A program made the position numbers and the translations under genes. From NCBI RefSeq assembly GCF_009208555.1, contig NZ_WFLI01000006.1, forward strand, positions 170,478 to 234,477: DNA of 64,000 bases, written 5' to 3'. Source of the stretch: Janthinobacterium violaceinigrum (GTDB lineage Bacteria; Pseudomonadota; Gammaproteobacteria; Burkholderiales; Burkholderiaceae_D). Below the pieces are notes generated by a model. The model saw only the letters and a program-made list of their open reading frames with translations. It made no database searches and was not told the DNA's origin. This document shows, in pieces, positions 53,651 through 62,783 of the stretch. Within the stretch, counting starts at the first letter, position 1. Each line of letters opens with the position of its first letter.

Positions 53651-55747
53651 ATGAGCACAGGCACGACCGGAATCGAGTTAAAGACCCAACGCCGCAGCCT
53701 GGCTGAATTCGTCGAGCTGGTCTCGTCGATGCGCTTTGCCATCAGCCTGCTGACCCTGATCGCCGTCGCCTCCATCATCGGCACCGTGCTCAAGCAGAAC
53801 GAGCCCATGCCCAATTATGTGAACCAGTTCGGGCCGTTCTGGTTTGCCGTCTTTGACAAGCTGAGCCTGTATTCCGTGTATTCGGCCTGGTGGTTCCTGG
53901 TGATCATGGGTTTCCTCGTCGCTTCGACCTCGCTGTGCATCGTGCGCAATGCGCCGAAGATGCTCAAGGACATGCGCAGCTGGCGCGACAATGTGCGCGA
54001 GCAATCCTTGCGCAACTTCCACCACAAGCTGGAATGGGCGGCGCCGCTGCCGCGCGCCGTGCTGGCGCAGCAGATGGTGATGCGCCTGAAAGACGCCGGC
54101 TACGGGGCCAAGGTGGTCGAGAAGGACAACGCCACCCTGGTGGCGGCCAAGCGGGGCGCCGCCAATAAATGGGGCTATATCTTTGCCCACGGCGCCATCG
54201 TCATCATCTGCGTGGGCGGCTTGCTCGATTCGGAAATGCCGATTCGCGTGCAGCAATGGTTCTTTGGCAAGACGCCGTTTGCCGGCAGCGGCGTGATCGC
54301 CGACATTCCCGCCCAGCACCGCCTGAGCCTGTCGAATCCTACGTTCCGCGGTAACACCATGATCCCGGAAGGCTCGTCGAGCAACACGGCCATCATTCCC
54401 CAGGCCGATGGCGTGCTGATCCAGGATCTGCCCATCACGATCTTGTTGAAGAAATTCCATATCGATTTCTACAGCACGGGCATGCCCAAGCTGTTTGCCA
54501 GCGACGTGGTCGTCACCGACCATGCGACGGGGGAAAGTTTCCCAGCGACCATCAAAGTCAACCAGCCGCTGCTGTACAAGGGACTGGCCCTGTACCAGTC
54601 CAGCTTTGAAGATGGCGGCAGCAAGCTCAAGTTGACGGGTTATCCCATGACGGGCAAGACGACGAAACGCTTCGATATCGGCGGCGAAGTGGGCGGTAGC
54701 ACGCCGCTCGAACGCAGCGATGGCAATTCCTACACGGTGGAATGGTCGGGTTTCCGTCCCTTCAACGTGGAAAACCTCAGCGCCGGCCAGGATGTGCGTG
54801 CCGTCAACAAGGCGGAAAGCTTCAACGATAAATTTGCCGTGGGCCTGGACAAGCGCCTCGGTTCGGCCGCGAAGAACGCGCATAACAAGGATCTTAAGAA
54901 CGTGGGCCCCTCGGTGCAATACAAATTGCGCGACAAGACGGGCCAGGCGCGCGAGTACCAGAACTACATGCAGCCCGTGACCGTGGATGGCACGACGGTG
55001 TTCCTGGCCGGCATGCGCGTCAACCCCAGCGACCCGTTCAGCTATCTGCGCATTCCCGCCGACGATAATTACAGCGTGAACGAGTGGATGCGTCTGCGTG
55101 CCGCGCTGCAAGATCCTGCGCTGCGCCAGCAGGCTGCCGCGCGCTATGCGGCGCGCGCCATGCCGCAGGCGGGGGCGGAAGCCTTGCGGGGCCAGCTGCA
55201 GGAATCGGCGGCGAAAAGCCTGGGCATCTTTGCCGGCAATGGGCAAGAGGGCGGTTTCCTGGCCATTTCGCGTTTCCTGGAGAAAATCCCTGCTGCCGAG
55301 CAAGAAAAAGCGGCCGATATTTTCATGAAGATTCTCAATGGCAGCCTGTGGGACTTGTGGCAGGCGGCGCGCGCCCAGGATGGCTTGAAAGCCATCGAGG
55401 CCGATGACAAGCACGGCCGCTTCCTGCAACTGGCCACGAATGCGCTGTCCGACAGCTTCTTCTATGGCGCGCCCGTGTATCTGCAACTCGATGACTTCAC
55501 GGAAATCAAGGCGTCCGTGCTGCAAGTGACGCGTTCGCCGGGCAAGAGCGTCGTGTACCTCGGTTGCCTGTTCCTCGTGATCGGCGTATTTTCCATGTTT
55601 TATATCCGCGAGCGCCGCCTGTGGGTGTGGATCAAGGATGGCGAGGGCGGCAGCGAAGCCCTGATGGCCATGAGCACGCAGCGCAAGACGCTGGATTTTG
55701 AAAAAGAATTTGAGACTTTGAAGGCAAAGCTGCCGCAATCGGCGTAA
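53651..55747 (+). CDS. ccs1: cytochrome c biogenesis protein Ccs1/ResB
   Basis: The 698-residue protein belongs to the system II heme-lyase complex. It has three N-terminal membrane helices (about 28-48, 82-102, 175-195), a large periplasmic domain, and a last helix (VVYLGCLFLVIGVFSMFYI) before a basic C-terminus. LVSSMRFAISLLTLIAVASI is typical of ResB. With CcsA it moves heme to the periplasm and ligates it to apocytochromes. The start at 53651 has no Shine-Dalgarno; a five-codon reading frame (ATG 53637) ends in an ATGA overlap with it and could couple translation. Confidence 0.93.
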   Translation: MSTGTTGIELKTQRRSLAEFVELVSSMRFAISLLTLIAVASIIGTVLKQNEPMPNYVNQFGPFWFAVFDKLSLYSVYSAWWFLVIMGFLVASTSLCIVRNAPKMLKDMRSWRDNVREQSLRNFHHKLEWAAPLPRAVLAQQMVMRLKDAGYGAKVVEKDNATLVAAKRGAANKWGYIFAHGAIVIICVGGLLDSEMPIRVQQWFFGKTPFAGSGVIADIPAQHRLSLSNPTFRGNTMIPEGSSSNTAIIPQADGVLIQDLPITILLKKFHIDFYSTGMPKLFASDVVVTDHATGESFPATIKVNQPLLYKGLALYQSSFEDGGSKLKLTGYPMTGKTTKRFDIGGEVGGSTPLERSDGNSYTVEWSGFRPFNVENLSAGQDVRAVNKAESFNDKFAVGLDKRLGSAAKNAHNKDLKNVGPSVQYKLRDKTGQAREYQNYMQPVTVDGTTVFLAGMRVNPSDPFSYLRIPADDNYSVNEWMRLRAALQDPALRQQAAARYAARAMPQAGAEALRGQLQESAAKSLGIFAGNGQEGGFLAISRFLEKIPAAEQEKAADIFMKILNGSLWDLWQAARAQDGLKAIEADDKHGRFLQLATNALSDSFFYGAPVYLQLDDFTEIKASVLQVTRSPGKSVVYLGCLFLVIGVFSMFYIRERRLWVWIKDGEGGSEALMAMSTQRKTLDFEKEFETLKAKLPQSA

Positions 55748-55796
55748 GCTGCGCTGTGTCTGGGACGCTTGCGCGTCGCCGGGAATGGAGAAAATG

Positions 55797-56948
55797 ATGG
55801 AATTGGCAAACAAGCAAATATATACGCAGGAACCAGGATTTTTCAAGCGCCTGAGCCTGATCGATTGGCTGTACGGCGCCGGCTTGCTGGCGGCCTCCCT
55901 GTTCGGCCTGGTGCGCTTTGGCGCCTTCATGGATATCTATGAAAAAGCCATCCTGCTGGCCGCGGCGCCCACGTTCGCGTGGCTGGGCTGGTACTGGAAG
56001 CCCGTGCGCTGGCTGATCCCCGTGGCCGCCGTGCTGTCGCTGTTTGCCATCGAGCTGTATGCGGGCCATCTGGAGATGGCGAACCAGAAATTCTTCCTGA
56101 AATATATCTTGTCCAGCCAATCCGCCATCCTGTGGATGGGCACGTTGTTCGTGCTGTCGACCCTGTTCTACTGGATCGGCCTGGTGGCGCGCTCGGAATT
56201 CGGCTCGTCCGTCGGCTCCCTGCTGTGCTGGGCTGGCGTGGTGCTGGGCCTGACGGGCATGCTGGTGCGCTGGTACGAGTCTTACCTGATCGGCGCCGAC
56301 GTGGGCCACATCCCCGTGTCGAACCTGTATGAAGTGTTCATCCTGTTCTCGTTGATCACGGCCATGTTCTACCTGTATTACGAGCAGCATTATGCGACGC
56401 GCCAGCTGGGCGCCTTCGTCATGCTGGTCATTTCGGCGGCCGTCGTGTTCCTGATGTGGTACACGGTCACGCGCGACGCGGCCGAAATCCAGCCGCTGGT
56501 GCCGGCCCTGCAAAGCTGGTGGATGAAGATCCACGTACCGGCCAACTTCATCGGCTACGGTACCTTCGCCCTGTCGGCCATGGTGGCGGCGGCATATTTG
56601 CTCAAATCCAGCGGTTACCTGGTCGACCGCCTGCCGTCGCTGGAAGTGCTCGACGACGTCATGTACAAGGCCATTTCCGTGGGCTTTGCTTTCTTCACGG
56701 TAGCGACCATCCTGGGCGCCCTGTGGGCGGCCGAAGCATGGGGCGGCTACTGGTCGTGGGACCCGAAAGAAACGTGGGCGCTGATCGTTTGGCTCAATTA
56801 TGCAGCCTGGCTGCACATGCGCCTGATGACGGGCTTGCGCGGCCGCGTCGCCTCGTGGTGGGCGCTGGTGGGCTTGCTGGTGACGACGTTCGCGTTTTTG
56901 GGCGTGAATATGTTCCTCTCCGGCCTCCATTCTTACGGAAAACTGTAA
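55797..56948 (+). CDS. ccsA: cytochrome c biogenesis protein CcsA/ResC
   Basis: The 383-residue membrane protein has eight or more helices and the WWD heme-handling motif WGGYWSWDPKETW (315-327). Flanking histidines are visible in KIHVPANFIG and AAWLHMRL. It is the partner of Ccs1. Three in-frame ATGs (55785, 55794, 55797) follow one another. The last is 6 nt from GGAG and is preferred. It starts 49 bp after ccs1 and ends before a structured intergenic element. Confidence 0.93.
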   Translation: MELANKQIYTQEPGFFKRLSLIDWLYGAGLLAASLFGLVRFGAFMDIYEKAILLAAAPTFAWLGWYWKPVRWLIPVAAVLSLFAIELYAGHLEMANQKFFLKYILSSQSAILWMGTLFVLSTLFYWIGLVARSEFGSSVGSLLCWAGVVLGLTGMLVRWYESYLIGADVGHIPVSNLYEVFILFSLITAMFYLYYEQHYATRQLGAFVMLVISAAVVFLMWYTVTRDAAEIQPLVPALQSWWMKIHVPANFIGYGTFALSAMVAAAYLLKSSGYLVDRLPSLEVLDDVMYKAISVGFAFFTVATILGALWAAEAWGGYWSWDPKETWALIVWLNYAAWLHMRLMTGLRGRVASWWALVGLLVTTFAFLGVNMFLSGLHSYGKL

Positions 56949-57050
56949 AAGTACCCGAGAAAAAGCCCATGGCGGCGTTGCCTTGCCTTGTCGTACTATG
57001 CGTACTGCCTGCGGCAAGGCGCCTTGCCCTGAACTTTTTTCGGGCACTTT
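56948..57050. repeat. structured inverted-repeat element downstream of ccsA
   Basis: The outer arms AAAGTACCCGAGAAAAAG (56948-56965) and CTTTTTTCGGGCACTTT (57034-57050) are near-complementary, and inner CCTTGCC (56981-56987) pairs with GGCAAGG (57013-57019). The right arm gives a T-run for minus-strand transcripts. It may be a terminator-like element or a small non-autonomous repeat. Confidence 0.5.
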
Positions 57051-57139
57051 AGTAACGTTTTTTTGCATGACAGAAGCGTCATGAACGGCCCGGGAAAACT
57101 GGTGTAAGGTACAAACAATCACCTTTTCCCGGAGCCGCC

Positions 57140-58117
57140 ATGTTGATCAAGCGCAGTCCCAACGGCATTGAGTTGCCGTATTCTTCCGAAATTACGCCGC
57201 GCGCCGTGTTCGAGTCGCGTCGCAGTTTCATCAAGCAAGTGGCGCTGGGTTCGATGTCCAGCGCGGCCTTGCTGGAAATGGCCAGCCGCGAAGCGTTCGC
57301 GCAGGGCACCAATCCCAAGCTGGCTGCCAAGCTCAATCCCGCCTATTCGGCGCTGGAAAAGCAAACGGCCTATAAAGACGCCACCACCTACAATAATTTC
57401 TACGAGTTCGGCACGGACAAGAGCGAGCCTGCGCAAAACGCGGGCACCCTGCGCACGCGCCCGTGGACGGTCAGCATCGAAGGCGAAGTCAAGAAACCCA
57501 TGACCCTGGACCTCGATGCGCTGCTGAAGCTGGCGCCGCTGGAAGAGCGCGTGTACCGGCTGCGCTGCGTGGAAGGCTGGTCGATGGTGATCCCGTGGGT
57601 CGGTTATTCCTTCTCGGAAATTATCAAGAAGGTCGAGCCGACGGGCAATGCCAAGTATGTGGAATTCATCACCCTGGCGGACAAGAAACAGATGCCGGGC
57701 GTGGGCAGCCGCGTGCTGCAGTGGCCGTATACGGAAGGCTTGCGCATCGACGAAGCGAACCATCCGCTGGCACTGCTGACCCTGGGCATGTATGGGGAAA
57801 CCTTGCCGAACCAGAATGGCGCGCCCGTACGCATGGTGTTGCCGTGGAAATATGGTTTCAAGTCAGCCAAATCCATCGTCAAGATCCGTTTCGTCAAAGA
57901 ACAGCCGCGCACGTCCTGGAACCTGTCGGCGCCGTCCGAATACGGTTTTTACTCGAACGTGAACCCGAACGTCGATCATCCGCGCTGGTCGCAGGCTTCC
58001 GAGCGTCGCATCGGCGAAGACGGTTTCCTCACGCGCAAGCGCAAGACCCTGATGTTCAACGGCTATAACGATGTGGCCTCGCTGTACGCGGGCATGGATC
58101 TGAAGAAATTCTTTTAA
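57140..58117 (+). CDS. msrP: methionine sulfoxide reductase catalytic subunit MsrP (molybdopterin)
   Basis: The 325-residue protein carries a Tat signal [12 protein letters not shown] (twin arginines R27, R28) and a sulfite-oxidase fold with the molybdenum-ligating C143 in [14 protein letters not shown]. MsrP repairs oxidised methionines in periplasmic proteins, using quinol electrons delivered by MsrQ. GGAG precedes ATG 57140. msrQ begins 9 bp downstream, so the two are one operon. Confidence 0.96.
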   Translation: MLIKRSPNGIELPYSSEITPRAVFESRRSFIKQVALGSMSSAALLEMASREAFAQGTNPKLAAKLNPAYSALEKQTAYKDATTYNNFYEFGTDKSEPAQNAGTLRTRPWTVSIEGEVKKPMTLDLDALLKLAPLEERVYRLRCVEGWSMVIPWVGYSFSEIIKKVEPTGNAKYVEFITLADKKQMPGVGSRVLQWPYTEGLRIDEANHPLALLTLGMYGETLPNQNGAPVRMVLPWKYGFKSAKSIVKIRFVKEQPRTSWNLSAPSEYGFYSNVNPNVDHPRWSQASERRIGEDGFLTRKRKTLMFNGYNDVASLYAGMDLKKFF

Positions 58118-58126
58118 GGAAATACC

Positions 58127-58780
58127 ATGGCCATCAACCCCACGGGCAAACAGCTGTCGCTGCTGAAAAGCCTGATCTTTCTGCTGGCGCTGATACCATT
58201 CGTGCGCATGGTCTGGCTGACGTACACGGGGCAACTGGTGGAACCGCTGGAATTCATCACGCGGGGCACGGGCGACTGGACCCTGTATTTTCTCTGTATC
58301 AGCCTGGCCGTCACGCCCTTGCGGCGCATCACGCAATGGAATTGGCTGATCAAGCTGCGGCGCATGCTGGGCCTGTTCGCGTTTTTCTACGCGGCACTGC
58401 ACTTCACCACCTTTTTATGGTTCGATCACTTTTTTGATGTGCAGGAAATGTGGAAGGATGTGCTCAAGCGGCCGTTCATCACGGTGGGTTTCATCGCTTT
58501 CGTACTGCTGATCCCGCTGGCCGTGACAAGCACGAACGGCATGGTCAAGCGCCTGGGGGGCAAGCGCTGGCAGTGGCTGCACCGGCTGATCTACATCATC
58601 GCGCCGCTGGGTATCCTGCATTTCTGGTGGATGAAGGCGGGCAAGCACAATTTCGCGCAACCTATCCTGTTCGGCTCCATCGTCGCGCTACTGCTGGCAA
58701 CGCGCGTGTATTTCGCCTGGAGCAAGCGCGTAAAAAGCGCCAGGGCGGCGAATGCCGCCACCCCTGCGCGTTCCGTTTAG
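58127..58780 (+). CDS. msrQ: heme-binding membrane subunit MsrQ
   Basis: The 217-residue protein has about six membrane helices and the ferric-reductase-like histidines in YAALHFTTFLWFDH, WQWLHRLIYIIAPLGILHFWW. It passes electrons from the quinone pool to MsrP. AAGGA precedes the start. The stop at 58778-58780 overlaps the end of the convergent lptM gene by 4 bp. Confidence 0.95.
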   Translation: MAINPTGKQLSLLKSLIFLLALIPFVRMVWLTYTGQLVEPLEFITRGTGDWTLYFLCISLAVTPLRRITQWNWLIKLRRMLGLFAFFYAALHFTTFLWFDHFFDVQEMWKDVLKRPFITVGFIAFVLLIPLAVTSTNGMVKRLGGKRWQWLHRLIYIIAPLGILHFWWMKAGKHNFAQPILFGSIVALLLATRVYFAWSKRVKSARAANAATPARSV

Positions 58781-58959
58781 GTGGCGGGCACGATGACGGG
58801 CGGTGGCGGCACGGGGGCCGGTTCGACGGGGCCTTTGGCCGGTGCGCCTTTGGCCGCGGGCGGCTTGGGCAGGTACAGGGGACCGGGCTGGCCGCAGCCG
58901 GCCAGGACGCTAGAAACCACAATGGCGATGCCGATATAAAACGCTGAGGATGACTTCAC
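58777..58959 (-). CDS. lptM: small lipoprotein LptM (YifL-like)
   Basis: The 60-residue product has a lipoprotein signal ending in the lipobox VLAGC, directly followed by GQPGPLYLPKPPA. The family hallmark is CGQKGPLYLP; K is replaced by P here. LptM assists assembly of the LptDE lipopolysaccharide translocon in E. coli. The tail is Pro/Ala-rich. No ATG fits: GTG at 58959 (or GTG 58971) must be used, and no ribosome-binding site is evident. Divergence from cyaY is conserved with enterobacteria, but lysA, which often follows lptM, is absent. Confidence 0.8.
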   Translation of the reverse strand: MKSSSAFYIGIAIVVSSVLAGCGQPGPLYLPKPPAAKGAPAKGPVEPAPVPPPPVIVPAT

Positions 58960-58999
58960 GATTAGAATCACGGTTTGATTAAGATCTTTGGAGTGTAGC

Positions 59000-59329
59000 A
59001 TGAGCGAATCGGAATTCCTGGCCTTGGCCGAAGCCACCCTGACCCAGATCGAGGCGGCGCTGGACCGGCTGAACGATGAAGACGTGCTCGACGTCGAATG
59101 CAGCCGCAGCGGCAATGTGCTGGAGATCGAGTTCATCGATAACGGCACGAAAATCATCGTCAACAGCCAGGCTCCCATGCGCGAGATGTGGGTGGCGGCC
59201 CGCTCGGGCGGTTTTCATTACAAGCGCGTGGGTGACGAGTGGCGCAACACGCGCGACGACTCCGAGCTGTTTGCGGCCCTGTCGGCCATGGCCAGCGAGC
59301 AGGCGGGCGCGCCAGTCGTATTGAAGTAA
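59000..59329 (+). CDS. cyaY: frataxin homologue CyaY
   Basis: The 109-residue protein begins MSESEFLALAEATLTQIEAAL, with the acidic ridge ALDRLNDEDVLDVECS and the sheet motif KIIVNSQAPMREMWVAARSGGFHY. CyaY binds iron and modulates IscS in Fe-S cluster assembly. GGAG lies 7 nt before ATG 59000. A terminator follows 21 bp after the stop. Confidence 0.97.
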   Translation: MSESEFLALAEATLTQIEAALDRLNDEDVLDVECSRSGNVLEIEFIDNGTKIIVNSQAPMREMWVAARSGGFHYKRVGDEWRNTRDDSELFAALSAMASEQAGAPVVLK

Positions 59330-59350
59330 GTGTTTGAAGTGATGCATGAA

Positions 59351-59384
59351 AAATGGGCAGCCTTTGCGGGCTGCCCATTTTTTT
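59351..59384 (+). terminator. terminator after cyaY
   Basis: AAATGGGCAGCC (59351-59362) and GGCTGCCCATTT (59369-59380) form a perfect 12-bp stem with a 6-nt loop and seven T residues. Confidence 0.95.
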
Positions 59385-59392
59385 GGTCCAAT

Positions 59393-59492
59393 GTCGGGTA
59401 GGTCGGGTTAGGCCGCAGGCCGTAACCCGACACCACCACCGGCGCCAACGATGTTGTCGGATTATGCGCTTGCGCGCTAATCCGACCTACCC
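59393..59492. repeat. paired-palindrome repeat (REP/BIME-like)
   Basis: Two hairpins stand side by side: GTCGGGTTA (59402-59410) with TAACCCGAC (59423-59431), and GTCGGATTA (59456-59464) with TAATCCGAC (59478-59486). They are enclosed by an 11-bp terminal inverted repeat, GGGTAGGTCGG (59396-59406) with CCGACCTACCC (59482-59492). The GGTCGG/CCGACC palindrome format resembles REP elements spread by RAYT transposases. No second copy is seen in this window. Confidence 0.7.
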
Positions 59493-59503
59493 GGCCTACG
59501 TGT

Positions 59504-61849
59504 TTAAAATAGCTCGTTCTTCACAGCCTCTTTCGCCTTTTCTTCCTCCGGCGTGCCGCGTGCCGCGCCTTCCAGGCTGCCGACCCCTGTGCCCGGCGGA
59601 TTTTCCGCATAGTAATACTCGTCGCCCACGTGGATCAGGCCTTCCGGCACGGCGCGTTCCTCGACGGGGATGCTTTTCAGGGCTTTCGCCATGTAGCTGA
59701 TCCAGATCGGCAGGGCCAGGCCGCCGCCTGTTTCCCGGTTGCCCAGGTTGCGCGGCTGGTCGTAGCCGATCCAGGCGATGCCCACCAGCTTGGCCTGGTA
59801 GCCGGCGAACCATGCGTCGATGGAATCGTTGGTGGTCCCCGTCTTGCCGGCCAGGTCGGGGCGCTTCAAGGCCATGGCTTTATTTGCCGTGCCGAAGCGC
59901 ACGACGTCGTTGAGCATGCTGTTCATCATGAAGGCATTGCGCTCGTCGATGACGCGGTTGGCTTCCTCGCCCGCCAGGTCCGGCTTGGCTTGCGACAGGA
60001 TATTGCCGTCGCTATCGGTCACCTTGGCGATCAGGTACGGGTTGATCTTGTAGCCGCCATTGGCGAACACGGCGTAGGCGCCTGCCATCTGCAGCGGCGT
60101 CACGTTGCCGGCGCCCAGGGCCAGGGTCAGGTACGGCGGGTTCTTGTCTGCGTCAAAGCCGAAGCGCGTCGCGTATTCCTGGCCATACTTGGCGCCGATC
60201 TTGTGCAAGATGCGGATGGAAATCATGTTCTTCGATTTCATCAGGCCCTTGCGCATGGTCATCGGACCATCGTATTTGCTGTCGTAGTTCTTCGGTTCCC
60301 ACGCCTGGCCGCCCGTCTGGCCCGCATCGAATGAAATCGGCGCATCGTTGATGATGGTGGCCGGCGACAGGCCCCGTTCCAGCGAGGCGGAATAGATGAA
60401 GGGCTTGAAGGCGGAGCCGGGCTGGCGCCATGCCTGCGTGACGTGGTTGAACTTGTTGCGGTTGTAATCGAAGCCGCCCACCATGGCGCGGATGGCGCCG
60501 TCGGTGGTACTGGCCGAGACGAACGCCGACTGCACTTCCGGCATCTGCGTCAAGACCCAGTTGCCGCCTTCTTGCATGACGCGGATCACGGCACCCCGCT
60601 TGATGCGGCGGTTTGGCGCCGCTTTTTCCGACAGCCAGGCCGCGCCAAACGTCAGGCCGGGACCGGTAATGGTGATTTCCTCGCCGGCCGAGGTGACGGC
60701 CTGCAACGATTTGGGCGACGCTTGCAGCACCATGGCGGCGATGATGTCGTCGCTGTCCGGGTGGTCGGCCAGCTCCGTCTCGATCGCGTCGTCCGCTTCG
60801 GCCTTGGTTTTCGGAATTTCGATATACGCTTCCGGGCCGCGGTAGCCGTGGCGTTTCTCGTAATCCATCACGCCCTTGCGCAAGGCGATGTAGGCGGCAT
60901 CCTGGTCGGCCTTGGTGATGGTGGTGTAGACGTTCAGGCCGCGCGTGTACGTATCTTCCTTGAATTGCTCGTAGACGAGCTGGCGCGCCATTTCCGAGAC
61001 GTATTCCGCATGCACGCCAAAGGCGCTGCTGTCGGTTTTTACTTTCAGCTCTTCATTTTTCGCTTCTTCGTACTGTGCCGGCGTGATGTAGCCCAGCTGC
61101 GCCATGCGCTGCAGGATGTATTGCTGGCGCATGCGCGCGCGTTTCGGATTGACGACGGGGTTGTAGGCCGACGGCGCCTTCGGCAAGCCGGCCAGCATGG
61201 CCGCTTCGGCCACGGTCAGGTCCTGGATATTCTTGCCGAAATAGATTTGCGCGGCCGAGGCGAAACCGTAGGCGCGCTGTCCCAGATAAATCTGGTTCAT
61301 GTAGACCTCGAGGATCTGGTCCTTACTGAGGTTTTTCTCGATCTTCCAGGCCAGCAAGACTTCATACGCCTTGCGTTTCAAGGTCTGTTCGCTGGACAGG
61401 AAGAAGTTGCGCGCCACCTGCTGCGTGATGGTCGACGCGCCTTGCTTGGCGCCGCCCGTCAGGTTGTGCAGGGCCGCGCGGGTGATGCCCAGGTAATCGA
61501 CGCCGCCATGTTCATAGAAGCGGTCATCTTCGATGGCCAGCACGGCTTTCTTCATGACATCGGGGATATCCTTGATATGCACCATGTTGCGCCGTTCTTC
61601 ACCGAACTCGCCGATCAGCACACTGTCGGACGTGAACACGCGCAGCGGCATTTTCGGCTTGTAATCGGTCAAGGTATCGAGCGCCGGCAGGTTCGGATAT
61701 GCCATGGCCAGGCCAAAGACCACCAGCAAGACGCCGACGATGCCCAGGCCCAGCAGCGATACCAGGGCCATCAGCAGAAAACGTTTGGGTTTGCTGCCCT
61801 TGGTGGGCGGCTTCGAGCCAGCGGAGCCAGCGGAATTTGAAGATGTCAT
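59504..61849 (-). CDS. mrcA: penicillin-binding protein 1A
   Basis: The 781-residue bifunctional enzyme polymerises and cross-links peptidoglycan. It has a cytoplasmic tail, a membrane helix (about 24-50), and a glycosyltransferase GT51 domain with catalytic E107 in AIEDDRFYEHGG. An OB-type insert follows, then a transpeptidase domain with S479 (QPGSAFKPF), SKN at 539-541 and KTGT at 669-672. It is divergent from pilMNO across 292 bp, a conserved arrangement in many proteobacteria. A promoter lies in the gap. Confidence 0.97.
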   Translation of the reverse strand: MTSSNSAGSAGSKPPTKGSKPKRFLLMALVSLLGLGIVGVLLVVFGLAMAYPNLPALDTLTDYKPKMPLRVFTSDSVLIGEFGEERRNMVHIKDIPDVMKKAVLAIEDDRFYEHGGVDYLGITRAALHNLTGGAKQGASTITQQVARNFFLSSEQTLKRKAYEVLLAWKIEKNLSKDQILEVYMNQIYLGQRAYGFASAAQIYFGKNIQDLTVAEAAMLAGLPKAPSAYNPVVNPKRARMRQQYILQRMAQLGYITPAQYEEAKNEELKVKTDSSAFGVHAEYVSEMARQLVYEQFKEDTYTRGLNVYTTITKADQDAAYIALRKGVMDYEKRHGYRGPEAYIEIPKTKAEADDAIETELADHPDSDDIIAAMVLQASPKSLQAVTSAGEEITITGPGLTFGAAWLSEKAAPNRRIKRGAVIRVMQEGGNWVLTQMPEVQSAFVSASTTDGAIRAMVGGFDYNRNKFNHVTQAWRQPGSAFKPFIYSASLERGLSPATIINDAPISFDAGQTGGQAWEPKNYDSKYDGPMTMRKGLMKSKNMISIRILHKIGAKYGQEYATRFGFDADKNPPYLTLALGAGNVTPLQMAGAYAVFANGGYKINPYLIAKVTDSDGNILSQAKPDLAGEEANRVIDERNAFMMNSMLNDVVRFGTANKAMALKRPDLAGKTGTTNDSIDAWFAGYQAKLVGIAWIGYDQPRNLGNRETGGGLALPIWISYMAKALKSIPVEERAVPEGLIHVGDEYYYAENPPGTGVGSLEGAARGTPEEEKAKEAVKNELF

Positions 61850-61958
61850 GCGTCGTATGTCTTTCGGTTAATTATGCCGGCCAATTATAAGCGAGCTTGC
61901 CGGGGTGGCAGCGCGCTGTGGCGCTTGCCGGGCGGACAGTTGGAACTTGTCGATACTC

Positions 61959-61987
61959 TATATAAGCGTGTATTGGCCCGCTGGCAA
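61959..61987 (-). promoter_or_regulatory. sigma-70 promoter of mrcA
   Basis: On the minus strand TTGCCA (61987-61982) and TATATA (61964-61959) are 17 bp apart, about 110 bp upstream of mrcA. No comparable plus-strand promoter for pilM could be assigned in 61850-62141. Confidence 0.7.
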
Positions 61988-62141
61988 CCAGGATTTGGTA
62001 ACAATTATTCTGCGCCAGATCACGGCCGGGCCAGATAGGCGCCGCGCGCCGCAGACCGCAGCGTGAAATCCGTTTACAAGCCAGCGCTGCCGGGACTAGG
62101 CTTTCGGATGGCAGGACCTCCTCCCACGCTGACGTTTCTCT

Positions 62142-62783
62142 ATGAAAAACATGTCCATCCGCAGTTTTCTTGGCCTCGGCTTGCTGGGCGTCGACATGGC
62201 GGACGACGCCGTGCATGTGGTCGAGTTGATACGCCGGCGGGGCCAACTGGCATGCCGGCATTGCGGCAGCGCCGCGCTGGCGGCAGGGGTGATGCTGGAA
62301 GGCAATGTCGAAGATTTGCAGGGCCTGGCCAGTGCCGTGCGCCTGGCATGCCGCAACAGTGGCAGCGGCTGCACCCGCGTGGCGCTGGCCATGCCGGCCA
62401 CGTCCCTGATCACGCATGTGATCCGCCTGCAGGCGGGCTTGCCGGAGGAGCAGCTGGAAATCCTGGTCGAACTGGAGGCTGCCCAATACATGCCGTTTGC
62501 GCTGGAAGACGCCAGCCTGGACTTTGTCATACTCGGTCCCGCGCCGCCGCTTGCCGGCCAGACAGCGCGGGAGATCGAGGTGCTGCTGGTGGCGGCGCGG
62601 CGCGCCAGCGTGCAGCGCCGCCTGGACGCGGCCGCAGCGGCCGGCCTGACCCCCGTCGTCATGGATAGCGAGGCGCTGGCGCTGCAGGCGGCCGTCGGAC
62701 AGGACGGCTGGCAAGCCTTGCCCGATGGCGGCCTCGCCTATCAGCTGGCCTGGGGGCTGGCGCTGCACCGGTACGCCCGATGA
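62142..62783 (+). CDS. pilM: type IV pilus assembly protein PilM, internally shortened
   Basis: The 213-residue product starts like PilM (LLGVDMADDAVHVVELIRR) and keeps VALAMPATSLITHVIRLQ and ELEAAQYMPFALEDASLDFV up to VVMDSEALALQAA. It then jumps to the normal C-terminal signature YQLAWGLALHRY. Family members have about 350 residues; roughly 140 residues of the actin-like core between these points are missing, while the frame stays open. PilM is the cytoplasmic ATP-binding partner of PilN. Loss of the core may remove nucleotide binding. ATG 62142 or 62151 could be the start. Confidence 0.85.
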   Translation: MKNMSIRSFLGLGLLGVDMADDAVHVVELIRRRGQLACRHCGSAALAAGVMLEGNVEDLQGLASAVRLACRNSGSGCTRVALAMPATSLITHVIRLQAGLPEEQLEILVELEAAQYMPFALEDASLDFVILGPAPPLAGQTAREIEVLLVAARRASVQRRLDAAAAAGLTPVVMDSEALALQAAVGQDGWQALPDGGLAYQLAWGLALHRYAR

